NCBI GenBank assembly: GCA_020072845.1
Contig: JAIQGF010000014.1
Span: 62,001 to 126,000 of the forward strand
Direction: 5' to 3'
From: Terriglobia bacterium
Lineage (GTDB): Bacteria > Acidobacteriota > Terriglobia > Terriglobales > Acidobacteriaceae
Length of the DNA stretch: 64,000 nt
Shown piece after piece: positions 1-7,205 of the stretch. The notes under the pieces are model-generated. The model ran no database searches. It saw only the letters and a list, made by a program, of their open reading frames with translations, and had not been told where the DNA came from. The translations under genes were made by a program, and so were the position numbers. Each line of letters starts with the position of its first letter. Position 1 is the stretch's first letter.

Positions 1-282
1 TCTTCCCTCGGGAAAAATGGCCTCGATGCGCAGGGTCCCTCCCATTGCTCTGACGAAGTCCTGAAGCGTGCTGACATACATATCAGCGCGGTGTTCCAGC
101 TTCGAGACAGCCGCCTGATTCACTCTCAAAATCCTGGCGAGGTGTTGTTGCGTCATCTCGCGGGCTACGCGAAGTTCGTCCAGCGCCATGGCCTCTGCGT
201 ATTGACGAGCTTTAGCCCGGGCGCTTTCTTGGGCCTCGGGACTCATCTTTTCTCTTAGCGCCTTGAACCTTTTTGCCATCAT
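1..282 (-). CDS. HigA-like XRE-family antitoxin, partial (3' end off window)
   Basis: Ninety-four codons are visible before the window edge. The middle of the protein (about residues 36-70) reads as a helix-turn-helix of the XRE type, with the core MTQQHLARILRVNQAAVSKLE, followed by a stretch typical of HigA antitoxins in which an aromatic/valine-rich helix leads to GGTLRIEAIFP. I chose the ATG at 282 because AGGAGAGGG lies just upstream (284-292); a downstream in-frame ATG at 246 is possible. It would bind DNA and neutralise the toxin encoded immediately upstream, with which it overlaps by 71 bases. The order toxin then antitoxin is the HigBA arrangement. Family assignment is by motif; the missing C-terminus is outside the window. 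Confidence 0.8.
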   Translation of the reverse strand, partial: MMAKRFKALREKMSPEAQESARAKARQYAEAMALDELRVAREMTQQHLARILRVNQAAVSKLEHRADMYVSTLQDFVRAMGGTLRIEAIFPEGR

Positions 283-664
283 CCCTCTCCTGTTTGCGGC
301 GGTCCCGCTTTATCTCCTTCAAGTGTTCGTCGAACAGATCGTCCGCGATTGGAACAAACTGGTTGTACCAGTCTGGGTTGCCCGTCTTGTCGCCGCCGAT
401 GAGCAGGATCGCGGTCCTGCTCGGGTCAAACGCGTAGAGGACCCGAAGCTCACTCGGCTCTCCTCCCGGCTTCGTTACCCTGCCGCGCAGTTCTTTCATA
501 TTGGCATATCTGGATTGGCCGATCACGTCAGAATGGGGGCGAGGAAGGACGGGCCCACGTTCTTCCAACAATCTGACTTTGGCGTCAATCTCGACCTGCT
601 CGTCGGAGGTCAGCGTGTTCCACCACGCCTCGAATTCAGCCGTGAATTCGACCTCCCATGCCAT
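212..664 (-). CDS. HigB-like toxin (phage Gp49/RelE-type mRNA interferase)
   Basis: A 150-residue protein beginning MAWEVEFTAEFEAWWNTL, with the signature layout of Gp49/HigB toxins: a helical start, then RYANMKELR, then PSELRVLYAFDP and an ILLIGGDKTG strand, followed by a charged basic tail. Family members cleave mRNA on the ribosome. The reading frame is open up to 766, but the ATG at 664 is preferred because the homologous part starts there and a strong promoter lies directly upstream (-10 ends 7 bases before the ATG). The Lys/Arg-rich last 25 residues overlap the antitoxin start. Function is inferred from family resemblance and from the gene pair. Confidence 0.8.
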   Translation of the reverse strand: MAWEVEFTAEFEAWWNTLTSDEQVEIDAKVRLLEERGPVLPRPHSDVIGQSRYANMKELRGRVTKPGGEPSELRVLYAFDPSRTAILLIGGDKTGNPDWYNQFVPIADDLFDEHLKEIKRDRRKQERDDGKKVQGAKRKDESRGPRKRPG

Positions 665-670
665 AGATGG

Positions 671-699
671 AATATAACTTAGACGGAATATATTGTCAA
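671..699 (-). promoter_or_regulatory. Sigma70-type promoter of the toxin-antitoxin pair
   Basis: On the minus strand TTGACA (694-699) is followed after 17 bases by TATATT (671-676). The expected start of transcription falls on or next to the toxin ATG at 664, so the message may be leaderless. Two direct copies of TATATTCC lie 16 bases apart across the promoter and are a plausible operator for HigA-type autoregulation. Confidence 0.65.
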
Positions 700-883
700 C
701 AGGGTTGTGACCGCCCCTATCGGAAGCGGTCAGAAAAGCCATCCGGAAAACGGGTGGCTTTTTCATTTACCATCGCGCCCATTTCGGCGAAACTTTGAGT
801 GCTCGTGGCTGCGTTCCGTCGTACAATCCCGGTACCCCGGTCAGGAAATCTGCAGTGCGTGCTGAGGTGAGGAAGGCACGGCC

Positions 884-1360
884 ATGGAGCTTCGTAACTT
901 CAACACGGTTTCGTCAGTTCGGCCGTTCCTGATCGCTTGCGGTTGCGCCGCGCTGGTGGCGGCCAGCGCCATCGTCGGGCAATGGGTGCTCAATGTTCAC
1001 TTCGGTGTTCCGCGTCTGCACGGGATCGGACTGGTGGGACCGACGATCAGCTTTGTTGTGACCTCGGTGCTGGTGTACATCATCCGGTTCCGGGCGCAGC
1101 AGCGGCGCAAGGCGCGCCTGGCGCGGGCGCAGATCGTGGCGGACTGCAATCACGAGATCCGCAACGCGTTGCAATGCATGGTCGGCCTGAATTATCCGCA
1201 GGAAAGCCTGGCGCAGATCGAAGCAGCGGTGAAGCGCATTGACGGCGCGCTGCGGGACCTGCTGCCGCACCTGGAGGATGACGACGCGGAGGGCGACGGC
1301 GGGGCGGAAAAGTGGGAGATTCACCAAGGACGGCTTAAAGTTAAAGATCAGGTCCGCTGA
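884..1360 (+). CDS. Two-TM membrane protein with histidine-kinase-like H-box, no ATPase domain
   Basis: The 158-residue protein has two likely membrane helices (about residues 13-36 and 48-68), a basic linker rich in Arg/Ala, and then NHEIRNALQCM at residues 89-99. This resembles the phospho-acceptor H-box of histidine kinases (HEIRNPL type, His90). The usual second helix of a dimerisation domain may follow, but there is no N, G1 or G2 box of an ATP-binding domain before the stop; the tail is acidic and short. It could be a phosphotransfer or decoy sensor, or a decayed kinase. There is no visible partner gene next to it. The function is not established. Confidence 0.6.
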   Translation: MELRNFNTVSSVRPFLIACGCAALVAASAIVGQWVLNVHFGVPRLHGIGLVGPTISFVVTSVLVYIIRFRAQQRRKARLARAQIVADCNHEIRNALQCMVGLNYPQESLAQIEAAVKRIDGALRDLLPHLEDDDAEGDGGAEKWEIHQGRLKVKDQVR

Positions 1361-1627
1361 CACGGCCATGTGAATAAGTTCCCCGCCGAAAACCTGGCGC
1401 TGGACCCCCAGTCGCTGGAGCGCTTCCCGCAGCGAAGCCCGGGCTGCTTCCGCCCTCAACCATCACGACATCGCCAGTAATTCTTGCCGCCAGGCCGAAA
1501 TTTCGCCATGACGCCCTTCCGCTGCAATTTCAGCACCCTATTGATTATAAACTACTTAGTAGGAGCAGTCCGTGGTACGCAAGTTGCTGTAATCAAGGTG
1601 TCCTGATAAGGACTGGGGGGATATTCC

Positions 1628-2473
1628 ATGGACCAGGAATCCGGCAAGTCGTTTCAATTCAAGCCAATTTGGGGCGCGGTGGCAGCGCTGACGGTGGCGG
1701 TCGCGCTGGCGGGCGGGTATGCGATCCACGAGCACACCGCGGCACAAAAGCTGTCGGCGGAAAACACGCAGATGACCACGGCGCTGCAAGACACGCGCGG
1801 TCAACTGGACACGCTGGCGTCGAAGGTGAACGCGATGAGCGAGGCGGAGGCACAGCGCCAGCAGGCAGCGGCGGCCGCGGCGCAGCGCGCGCGCGTGACG
1901 CACACCGCGACGGCGCGCCGGCCCAAGGGCATGGACGACAAGCGCTGGAAGGAAATCCAGGCGAAGCTGGACGCGCAGCGCCAGGCGATTGACGCCAACG
2001 GCAAGGCGATCGAAGACACGCGTAGCGACCTGGCAGGCGCCAAGACGGAGCTGTCGGGATCGATCGCGCGCACGCATGGCGAGTTGGTTGCGTTGCAGCG
2101 CAAGGGCGAGCGCAGCTATTTCGAATTTGACGTGGATAAATCCAAGCAGTTCCGCGCCACCGGCCCGGTGGGGATCAAGCTGAAAAAAGCCAACACCAAG
2201 CACCAGTTCGCCGACATGGACCTGATGGTGGACGACGTGGCGGTGAACCAGAAGCACGTCAATCTGCTGCAGCCGGTGATTTTCTATGCCGGCGAAAATG
2301 GAAAACCGGTCGAACTGGTGGTGCAGCGGATCAGCAACAACCATATTCACGGGTACGTGAGCACGCCGAAGTATAAGGACTCGGACCTGGCGGCGATGTC
2401 GACCGCGAATGCCCAGGCCAATGGCGAACAGAGCGCTCCCGCACGGCAGAAGCTGGAATTGCCTAAGAACTAG
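1628..2473 (+). CDS. Hypothetical membrane-anchored coiled-coil protein
   Basis: I do not recognise a named family. The 281-residue product has a short cytoplasmic start, one membrane helix at about residues 15-33, and two long heptad-like segments (about 35-90 and 105-160, rich in Gln, Ala and Glu) separated by a basic stretch. A C-terminal domain of about 100 residues (about 164-265) with alternating strands follows, beginning near SYFEFDVDKSKQFRATG. The topology suggests a protein anchored in the inner membrane with a periplasmic coiled coil and a globular end. GGGGGGAT lies just before the ATG. It stands alone, followed by a GTTTCA repeat tract. Confidence 0.65.
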   Translation: MDQESGKSFQFKPIWGAVAALTVAVALAGGYAIHEHTAAQKLSAENTQMTTALQDTRGQLDTLASKVNAMSEAEAQRQQAAAAAAQRARVTHTATARRPKGMDDKRWKEIQAKLDAQRQAIDANGKAIEDTRSDLAGAKTELSGSIARTHGELVALQRKGERSYFEFDVDKSKQFRATGPVGIKLKKANTKHQFADMDLMVDDVAVNQKHVNLLQPVIFYAGENGKPVELVVQRISNNHIHGYVSTPKYKDSDLAAMSTANAQANGEQSAPARQKLELPKN

Positions 2474-2496
2474 TTTCAGTTTCAGTTTCAGTTTCG
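2473..2496. repeat. GTTTCA hexamer tract
   Basis: Four consecutive GTTTCA units (the last degenerate) sit directly after the preceding stop codon. The same hexamer occurs at 4423-4450 and 13757-13784, always in gaps between genes. Confidence 0.85.
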
Positions 2497-2588
2497 GTTG
2501 GACGGCGCAGAGGGATCTGCGCCGTTTTCGTTGTCGACACAGCTTGGCGAGTCCGCGCAGACAGGCAGCGCGATTCAGGCGAGGACAA

Positions 2589-2852
2589 TCAGGCGAGGAA
2601 GTAGATGTCGGGCTGGTCCACGACTCCCGAATCTTCTTGCGCACGCGGCACTGCGGGAGAGGTGACGAACCCTCGCGCCTTTGCCAGGTCCGTGACCTCA
2701 AACCAGGTAACGACCTCGTTGGGGTCGTCGAGGTTGCGCAACACCTTATCGAGGCGCAATCCTGACTGGCGTTGCGCCTCGGCGTGGGAATCGAACACCC
2801 GCTTCCAATTGGCAAAGTCCGCCACTTTGAGCCGCACCAGCAAATAAGGCAT
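2589..2852 (-). CDS. Small dimeric alpha/beta-barrel (ABM-like) protein
   Basis: Eighty-seven residues starting MPYLLVRLKVADFANWKRVF. The pattern of a beta strand, then an F..WK helix, a Gly-rich strand (GLRLDKVLRNLDDPNEVV) and a second strand-helix (TWFEVTDLAKARGFV) matches the ferredoxin-like ABM/dimeric barrel fold used by small monooxygenases and many uncharacterised proteins. The ATG at 2852 was chosen over an upstream one at 2903 because GGGGAGG is placed 8 bases before it. There is no operon partner, and the substrate is unknown. Confidence 0.6.
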   Translation of the reverse strand: MPYLLVRLKVADFANWKRVFDSHAEAQRQSGLRLDKVLRNLDDPNEVVTWFEVTDLAKARGFVTSPAVPRAQEDSGVVDQPDIYFLA

Positions 2853-3024
2853 GCAATTATCCTCCCCATCGCGTTCGAGGGCGAACGCGCTCCAACTGCT
2901 CATCGCGGCCCTCCGGACGACAAACCGGCATTGTACTGCCGAGGGAAAAATATCGCCGAGGCACGGATTTATTGAACTCGGACGGATGGCGTATCGTAAT
3001 AAACATCAAGTCAGGAGATACGGC

Positions 3025-3573
3025 ATGAAACTCAAATTCCTGGTAGTCACGCTTGTCCTATTGTTCGCCGCTGGGGCGTTGCAGGCGCAAACGCCGCGGC
3101 CTGCGCCCGGCGGATCGCCGTTTATGGGCAACTGGAACCCGCCGGCCGCGTTGACAACCGACTGGTGGAATAATCCCGATATCGCCAACGACCTGCGCCT
3201 TACCGAAGCACAGAAGAAGCAGCTCGAGCAGGTGAGCACGAACGTGAAATTGACGCTGATCGATGCCGGGGCCACGGGGCTGAAGTCATACGTGCGGCTG
3301 CAGTCGCTGCTCGATGGCGATCCGTTCGACCGCGCCGCCTTTAACCAGGAGCTGGATGCGGCGTCCAACGCGGCCAGCAAGTTGGTGAAGGATTTTGGGC
3401 AGATGGCGGTCACCGTGCGCACCATTCTGACGGCGGAGCAGTGGCACAAGCTGGAAGCGATGAAGTCCGCCGGCCGCATGCGCGCGCGCCCGCATCCCGA
3501 CGCGATGCATGACGGCATGCACGACCACATGCATGCGGCGCCGCCTCCATCGCTGCAAACGCCGCCGCAGTAA
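3025..3573 (+). CDS. Secreted Spy/CpxP-like LTXXQ-motif protein with His-rich tail
   Basis: The protein (182 residues) begins with a signal peptide (hydrophobic residues 3-18, cleavage near LQAQ) and contains LRLTEAQKKQLEQ, the LTxxQ motif of Spy/CpxP periplasmic chaperone-like proteins, followed by helices and a second TAEQWHKLEAM segment. The C-terminus is rich in His and Met (HPDAMHDGMHDHMHAA), which suggests metal binding. The open frame extends upstream to 2851, but the ATG at 3025 has AGGAGA 7 bases before it and directly begins the signal peptide. The role in envelope stress or metal handling is inferred. Confidence 0.75.
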   Translation: MKLKFLVVTLVLLFAAGALQAQTPRPAPGGSPFMGNWNPPAALTTDWWNNPDIANDLRLTEAQKKQLEQVSTNVKLTLIDAGATGLKSYVRLQSLLDGDPFDRAAFNQELDAASNAASKLVKDFGQMAVTVRTILTAEQWHKLEAMKSAGRMRARPHPDAMHDGMHDHMHAAPPPSLQTPPQ

Positions 3574-3712
3574 ACAGGCTCCAGGCTGCAGGCGCCAGGC
3601 TGCAGGCGCGGCGATTTCGGCATGACAGGAGCAGTTCGGTTCGTGAGAAATCGGCAATCTGCAATCGACAATCGGCAATGGTTTTGTTTTTTTGCATGCT
3701 AGACTGAATTGA

Positions 3713-4411
3713 ATGAAAGTCGGCGTCATCCAGTTTCCCGGCTCCAACTGCGACCAGGACCCTTACTGGGTATTCCAGCAGGTGGCAAAAGAGCCGGTCA
3801 CCTACCTGTGGCACGAGTCGCAGGACCTGGAAAACTGCGATCTGATCGTGGTTCCCGGCGGTTTTTCCTACGGCGATTACCTGCGCACCGGCGCCATCGC
3901 GCGCTTTTCGCCGGTGATGGAAGCGGTGGGCCGCTTCGCCGCCGCGGGCGGGCTGGTGCTGGGCATCTGCAACGGATTCCAGATCCTGTGCGAATCGCAC
4001 CTGCTGCCGGGCGCGCTGCTGCGCAATGCCGGATTGAAATATATCTGCAAGCCGGTGCAGGTGCGGGTGGAGAACGCGGAAACGCCGTTCACCAGCGGCT
4101 GCCGCCGCGGCGAGGTGCTGCAGATCCCCATCGGGCACATGGACGGCAACTATTTCTGCGACGCGGCAACGCTGGAGGAGCTGCGGAACGAACAACGTAT
4201 CGTGTTCCGATATTGTTCCCCGGCGGGGGAGATCAGCGAAGCGGCCAATCCCAACGGGTCGCTCGACAACATCGCCGGAATCTGCAACCCCGGACGCAAC
4301 GTGCTGGGCATGATGCCCCACCCCGAGCGCGCCAGCGAAGCCCTGATGGGCGGCACCGACGGCTTCAGGATTTTCGAGTCCCTGGCCGGCGCCATGGCGC
4401 CGCGACCGTAA
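3713..4411 (+). CDS. purQ: Phosphoribosylformylglycinamidine synthase, glutaminase subunit
   Basis: PurQ supplies ammonia from glutamine to PurL for conversion of FGAR to FGAM in purine synthesis. The 232-residue product has the class I amidotransferase layout: [14 protein letters not shown] at the start, the [13 protein letters not shown] segment, the nucleophile elbow GICNGFQ with Cys86, and the MPHPER histidine near the C-terminus. The length fits the family. purL and purS are not in this window. No clear Shine-Dalgarno sequence precedes the ATG. Identification is firm from the motifs. Confidence 0.95.
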   Translation: MKVGVIQFPGSNCDQDPYWVFQQVAKEPVTYLWHESQDLENCDLIVVPGGFSYGDYLRTGAIARFSPVMEAVGRFAAAGGLVLGICNGFQILCESHLLPGALLRNAGLKYICKPVQVRVENAETPFTSGCRRGEVLQIPIGHMDGNYFCDAATLEELRNEQRIVFRYCSPAGEISEAANPNGSLDNIAGICNPGRNVLGMMPHPERASEALMGGTDGFRIFESLAGAMAPRP

Positions 4412-4422
4412 AACAGCTTAGA

Positions 4423-4476
4423 GTTTCAGTTTCGGTTTCAGTCTCAGTTCAGAAGGACGAACTGAAATCGAGAATG
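4423..4476. repeat. GTTTCA repeat tract with small hairpin
   Basis: Degenerate GTTTCA units are followed by a perfect inverted repeat TCAGTTC/GAACTGA with an 8-base loop. It lies between purQ and proC and may act as a weak transcript 3' end; there is no U-run. Confidence 0.5.
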
Positions 4477-4525
4477 AAACCTCCTTCCGAATCGATCAAA
4501 ATCTTCAACTCCGAGGACAACGTAT

Positions 4526-5380
4526 ATGCAGCAGGCCACCAAGACGGCAAAACAAGAAGCTCGGTCCGGCGTGAAAAAGGTCGCGCTCCTGGGCGCAGGA
4601 AAGATGGGCGGCATCCTGCTGGAAGCTTTTGCGCGCTACCAGGGATCGCCGCGCCTTGCGCTTAGCGCCACGGTGCAGCATGCCGCCCGCGCCGAGACGC
4701 TTGCGCAGCGCTTCAACGTTCCCATCGGCACGGACAATCGCAAGGCCGCTCGCGCCGCCGACATCATTTTTTTGTGCGTCAAGCCGCAGGTCGTAGACCA
4801 GGTGCTGGCGGAAATCCGGCCCGAGGTCGGACACGGCAAGCTGGTCGTCTCCATTGTCGCTTCCGTCCCCACCAGCTATATCGAGCAAAGGCTGAAGGGG
4901 AAAGTGCCGGTGGTGCGTTCCATGCCAAACACGCCCGCGGTGGTGGGCTGCGGAATGACCGCCATCTGCAAGGGAAGCTTTGCCACGGACGAGCACATGG
5001 AAATCGCCCGCCAACTGTTTGGCTCCGTGGGACGGTGCGCGATTGCCGAGGAGAAGCAGATGGACGCGATCACCGGACTTTCGGCCAGCGGTCCGGCGTA
5101 CATTTTCATCATTCTCGAATCCCTCGCCGAGGCCGGCGTCAAAGTCGGGCTGTCGCGCGAGCTGGCTACCGAACTGGCGGCGCAGACCGTGCTCGGCGCC
5201 GCACAAATGGTGCTGCAAACCGGGAGTCATCCCGCGCTGCTGAAGGACGCGGTCACCACGCCCGCGGGGTGCACGATTGACGGCATCCTCGAACTGGAAG
5301 AGGGCAAGCTGCGGGTGACGCTGATCAAGGCGGTGGTGAAGGCGACGCAGAGGGCGAAAGAACTGCTGATGTCGCGGTAG
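4526..5380 (+). CDS. proC: Pyrroline-5-carboxylate reductase
   Basis: ProC reduces 1-pyrroline-5-carboxylate to proline with NAD(P)H. After a 16-residue polar extension the Rossmann motif VALLGAGKMGGILLEA appears, then the family's FLCVKPQVVDQVL, the RSMPNTPAVVGCGMT segment and the C-terminal signature region GSHPALLKDAVTTPAGCTIDG. The length (284) matches ProC with a short N-terminal extension. The start may be the internal GTG of SGVKKV; the ATG at 4526 is kept. It is a single gene between repeat tracts. Confidence 0.95.
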   Translation: MQQATKTAKQEARSGVKKVALLGAGKMGGILLEAFARYQGSPRLALSATVQHAARAETLAQRFNVPIGTDNRKAARAADIIFLCVKPQVVDQVLAEIRPEVGHGKLVVSIVASVPTSYIEQRLKGKVPVVRSMPNTPAVVGCGMTAICKGSFATDEHMEIARQLFGSVGRCAIAEEKQMDAITGLSASGPAYIFIILESLAEAGVKVGLSRELATELAAQTVLGAAQMVLQTGSHPALLKDAVTTPAGCTIDGILELEEGKLRVTLIKAVVKATQRAKELLMSR

Positions 5381-5576
5381 GAGTTAGGACGAGTTAGTAG
5401 TTTGGAGTTAGCGTCTATGCCCAAGCGCAACTCTCACCGGCGAAGAGTTATGCCTTTGTGTCTATCCCCATGCAAGCCAGGAAGAGAACTTACTGCCAGA
5501 ACGACGCCATTCGTTACATGAAGCCGGGCGGACGCGTCTTCCTCCGGCAAAACATACAGGCCACCGGAACTAATTC

Positions 5577-6629
5577 TCAGAAACCCCCGAGCTCCAGCAT
5601 TCCGGTTTCGTTCAGGTAATAAAGTCGACCGTACGCTACTTTCCGTCGAAATTCAGCATCTTGCTCCAACTGACACAGCCACCCGCGAACTACGGCGTCG
5701 GACAGCAAGTTGTAGCAAGCGTTACAGACGCTGTCTTCTATATAACTTTTCGGCAGATGCTGGCCCAGACCGGCTTCTCGCAACAGAGAAATAAGTCGGT
5801 TCGGACCCCACAGCCTGAGGGCATGTAATGCGACGCTCGTCTCGGCTCGATCGAAAATGTCAGCCACGGAGGATTCCCGCAGGTTGCCCAGAAGAAGCGG
5901 GTGCTTATGCTGTAACTCAATCAGCGGCCCTATGCAACCGTAAACGCGCGCGTCAGGAAAAATACAGGGCGAGCTAGCAGCCTGGCAGGCCTCTTTTGGC
6001 GGCTCATCGCTAAGCCCAAATCTCAATTGCGAGATCATCTGGGAAGCTCGGCCCAATGGGAAGGTAATCCCCGTACGAATATTCTCTTGATCGGTAAGCT
6101 GGAGAAGCTCGGAATTGACCCGTTGATACTCAGGATCCCTCTTATTGTCGGTGACGACTGAGATGTAGTAGGGTATCCCACACTGTTGGGCCGCCCAGAT
6201 AGCATTTTTTACATGCTCAAACGGCACGTAATGCTGATGGTATACATCAGTGCTAATCGACAAAAAACAGATCTTCGGCAGGCTCTCCAGCAACCGCTTG
6301 GCCGTTTCCCGTTTAGTCGCCCAAAACCCATTGGTCACAACTGATATGTACAAGTTACATTCAGCGGCGAACTCCATCACTTCTCTAAGCAGCTTTAGAT
6401 TGGAGAATGGCTCGCCGCCCGTTAACGAAAGAACATACACATAATGATTGCGATAGGAAGCGATCTGGCGAATCCAATTGCGGGCATCATCCAGAGTCAC
6501 TTCCTCGTGTCGATCCGGTCCGGCCTTAACGATGCAATGGGCGCAGGATGCCTGGCAATGATAGGTCAGGAATAGGCCTACGTTGCGCACAAATGGCGGA
6601 TCCCCACCCGTTCTTTGTACAGTATCCAT
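5577..6629 (-). CDS. Radical SAM protein with SPASM-like C-terminal cysteines
   Basis: A 350-residue radical SAM enzyme. CQASCAHC (Cys25, Cys29, Cys32) is the CxxxCxxC motif that binds the catalytic 4Fe-4S cluster, and LTGGEP (residues 69-74) is the SAM-binding GGE motif. Additional cysteines at 215, 222, 232, 302 and 305 look like ligands of an auxiliary SPASM/twitch cluster, as in peptide-modifying maturases. It is the second gene of a tight pair: the 84-codon gene upstream ends 17 bases before this ATG. The DNA looks lower in GC than its neighbours. The substrate is unknown; the arrangement would fit modification of the small upstream protein. The enzyme class is certain, the role is inferred. 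Confidence 0.85.
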   Translation of the reverse strand: MDTVQRTGGDPPFVRNVGLFLTYHCQASCAHCIVKAGPDRHEEVTLDDARNWIRQIASYRNHYVYVLSLTGGEPFSNLKLLREVMEFAAECNLYISVVTNGFWATKRETAKRLLESLPKICFLSISTDVYHQHYVPFEHVKNAIWAAQQCGIPYYISVVTDNKRDPEYQRVNSELLQLTDQENIRTGITFPLGRASQMISQLRFGLSDEPPKEACQAASSPCIFPDARVYGCIGPLIELQHKHPLLLGNLRESSVADIFDRAETSVALHALRLWGPNRLISLLREAGLGQHLPKSYIEDSVCNACYNLLSDAVVRGWLCQLEQDAEFRRKVAYGRLYYLNETGMLELGGF

Positions 6630-6646
6630 CTGACTGTGAGAGGCTC

Positions 6647-6901
6647 TTACTTCAATTGTTCAGGCACTTTCTGCATTACCACCAGCTGCCCCTGTGCCCG
6701 TTTCAGCGCGTCGAGGTGGTCGGCAAGCGCTGCGCCCGCCTTCGGGTCACCGCGACGTAGAACTGATGTCAACATGTCAATGTCAAAGATAATGTAACCA
6801 TTGTTGTGGGGAATCTGCGGTACGAACCTAACCTCATTAGTGAATGCCTTCAGCAAATCAACCGGAATCCTGAATTCTGCGGTGGGCGTTGTTTTGTCCA
6901 T
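6647..6901 (-). CDS. 84-residue protein upstream of radical SAM enzyme; candidate substrate or partner
   Basis: I do not recognise the family. The protein starts MDKTTPTAEFRIPVDLLKAF, has a central NNGYIIFDIDMLTSVLRRGD segment and a Lys/Gln-rich end, contains no Cys, and has no signal peptide. The start is well supported: AGGAGG (6910-6915) is 8 bases upstream of the ATG. It is the first gene of a two-gene unit with the radical SAM gene. Size and position match RiPP precursor or leader-binding proteins, but no canonical core or leader motif is visible. It could equally be a small accessory or chaperone subunit. Confidence 0.6.
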   Translation of the reverse strand: MDKTTPTAEFRIPVDLLKAFTNEVRFVPQIPHNNGYIIFDIDMLTSVLRRGDPKAGAALADHLDALKRAQGQLVVMQKVPEQLK

Positions 6902-7205
6902 TGTGGAATCCTCCTTCTGTAAGGTCGAACTGAAACCTTGTTCCGCTTAGACCTACTTGAACCCCGCATGTGCGAAGTGTTCGCTCCAACAGAAAGTACG
7001 ATGGGTGCACTGATCCGTGTACCCTGTACTCGTCTCGGTTATCGGGAGCCTGGGCCTACTGGGTAGTGACTTATGGTAGTCCCATTGCTAGCACTTCGCC
7101 TGAAGATTTTTTCGCAGCCGTGCCATTGTGGGAATCGAAACTTCTAACGACTAACTACTACCTACTAGCTACTAACCACTCTAACAACTAACTACGAATC
7201 CCCAA
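6902..7205. other. Intergenic stretch upstream of the radical SAM pair
   Basis: No gene is evident in these 304 bases. The half next to the small gene should hold its promoter, but I could not pick a convincing -35/-10 pair. The last 55 bases (7143-7198) are a degenerate CTAAC/CTACTAAC tract, the reverse-complement type of the GTTAG tract at 5381-5413 on the other side of the pair. Confidence 0.5.

Noticed and set aside
1556-2869. 437-codon minus-strand frame across the coiled-coil gene and repeat tract
   Set aside because: It runs through unrelated features including a microsatellite and has no domain; the plus-strand gene and the small ABM-like gene explain the region.
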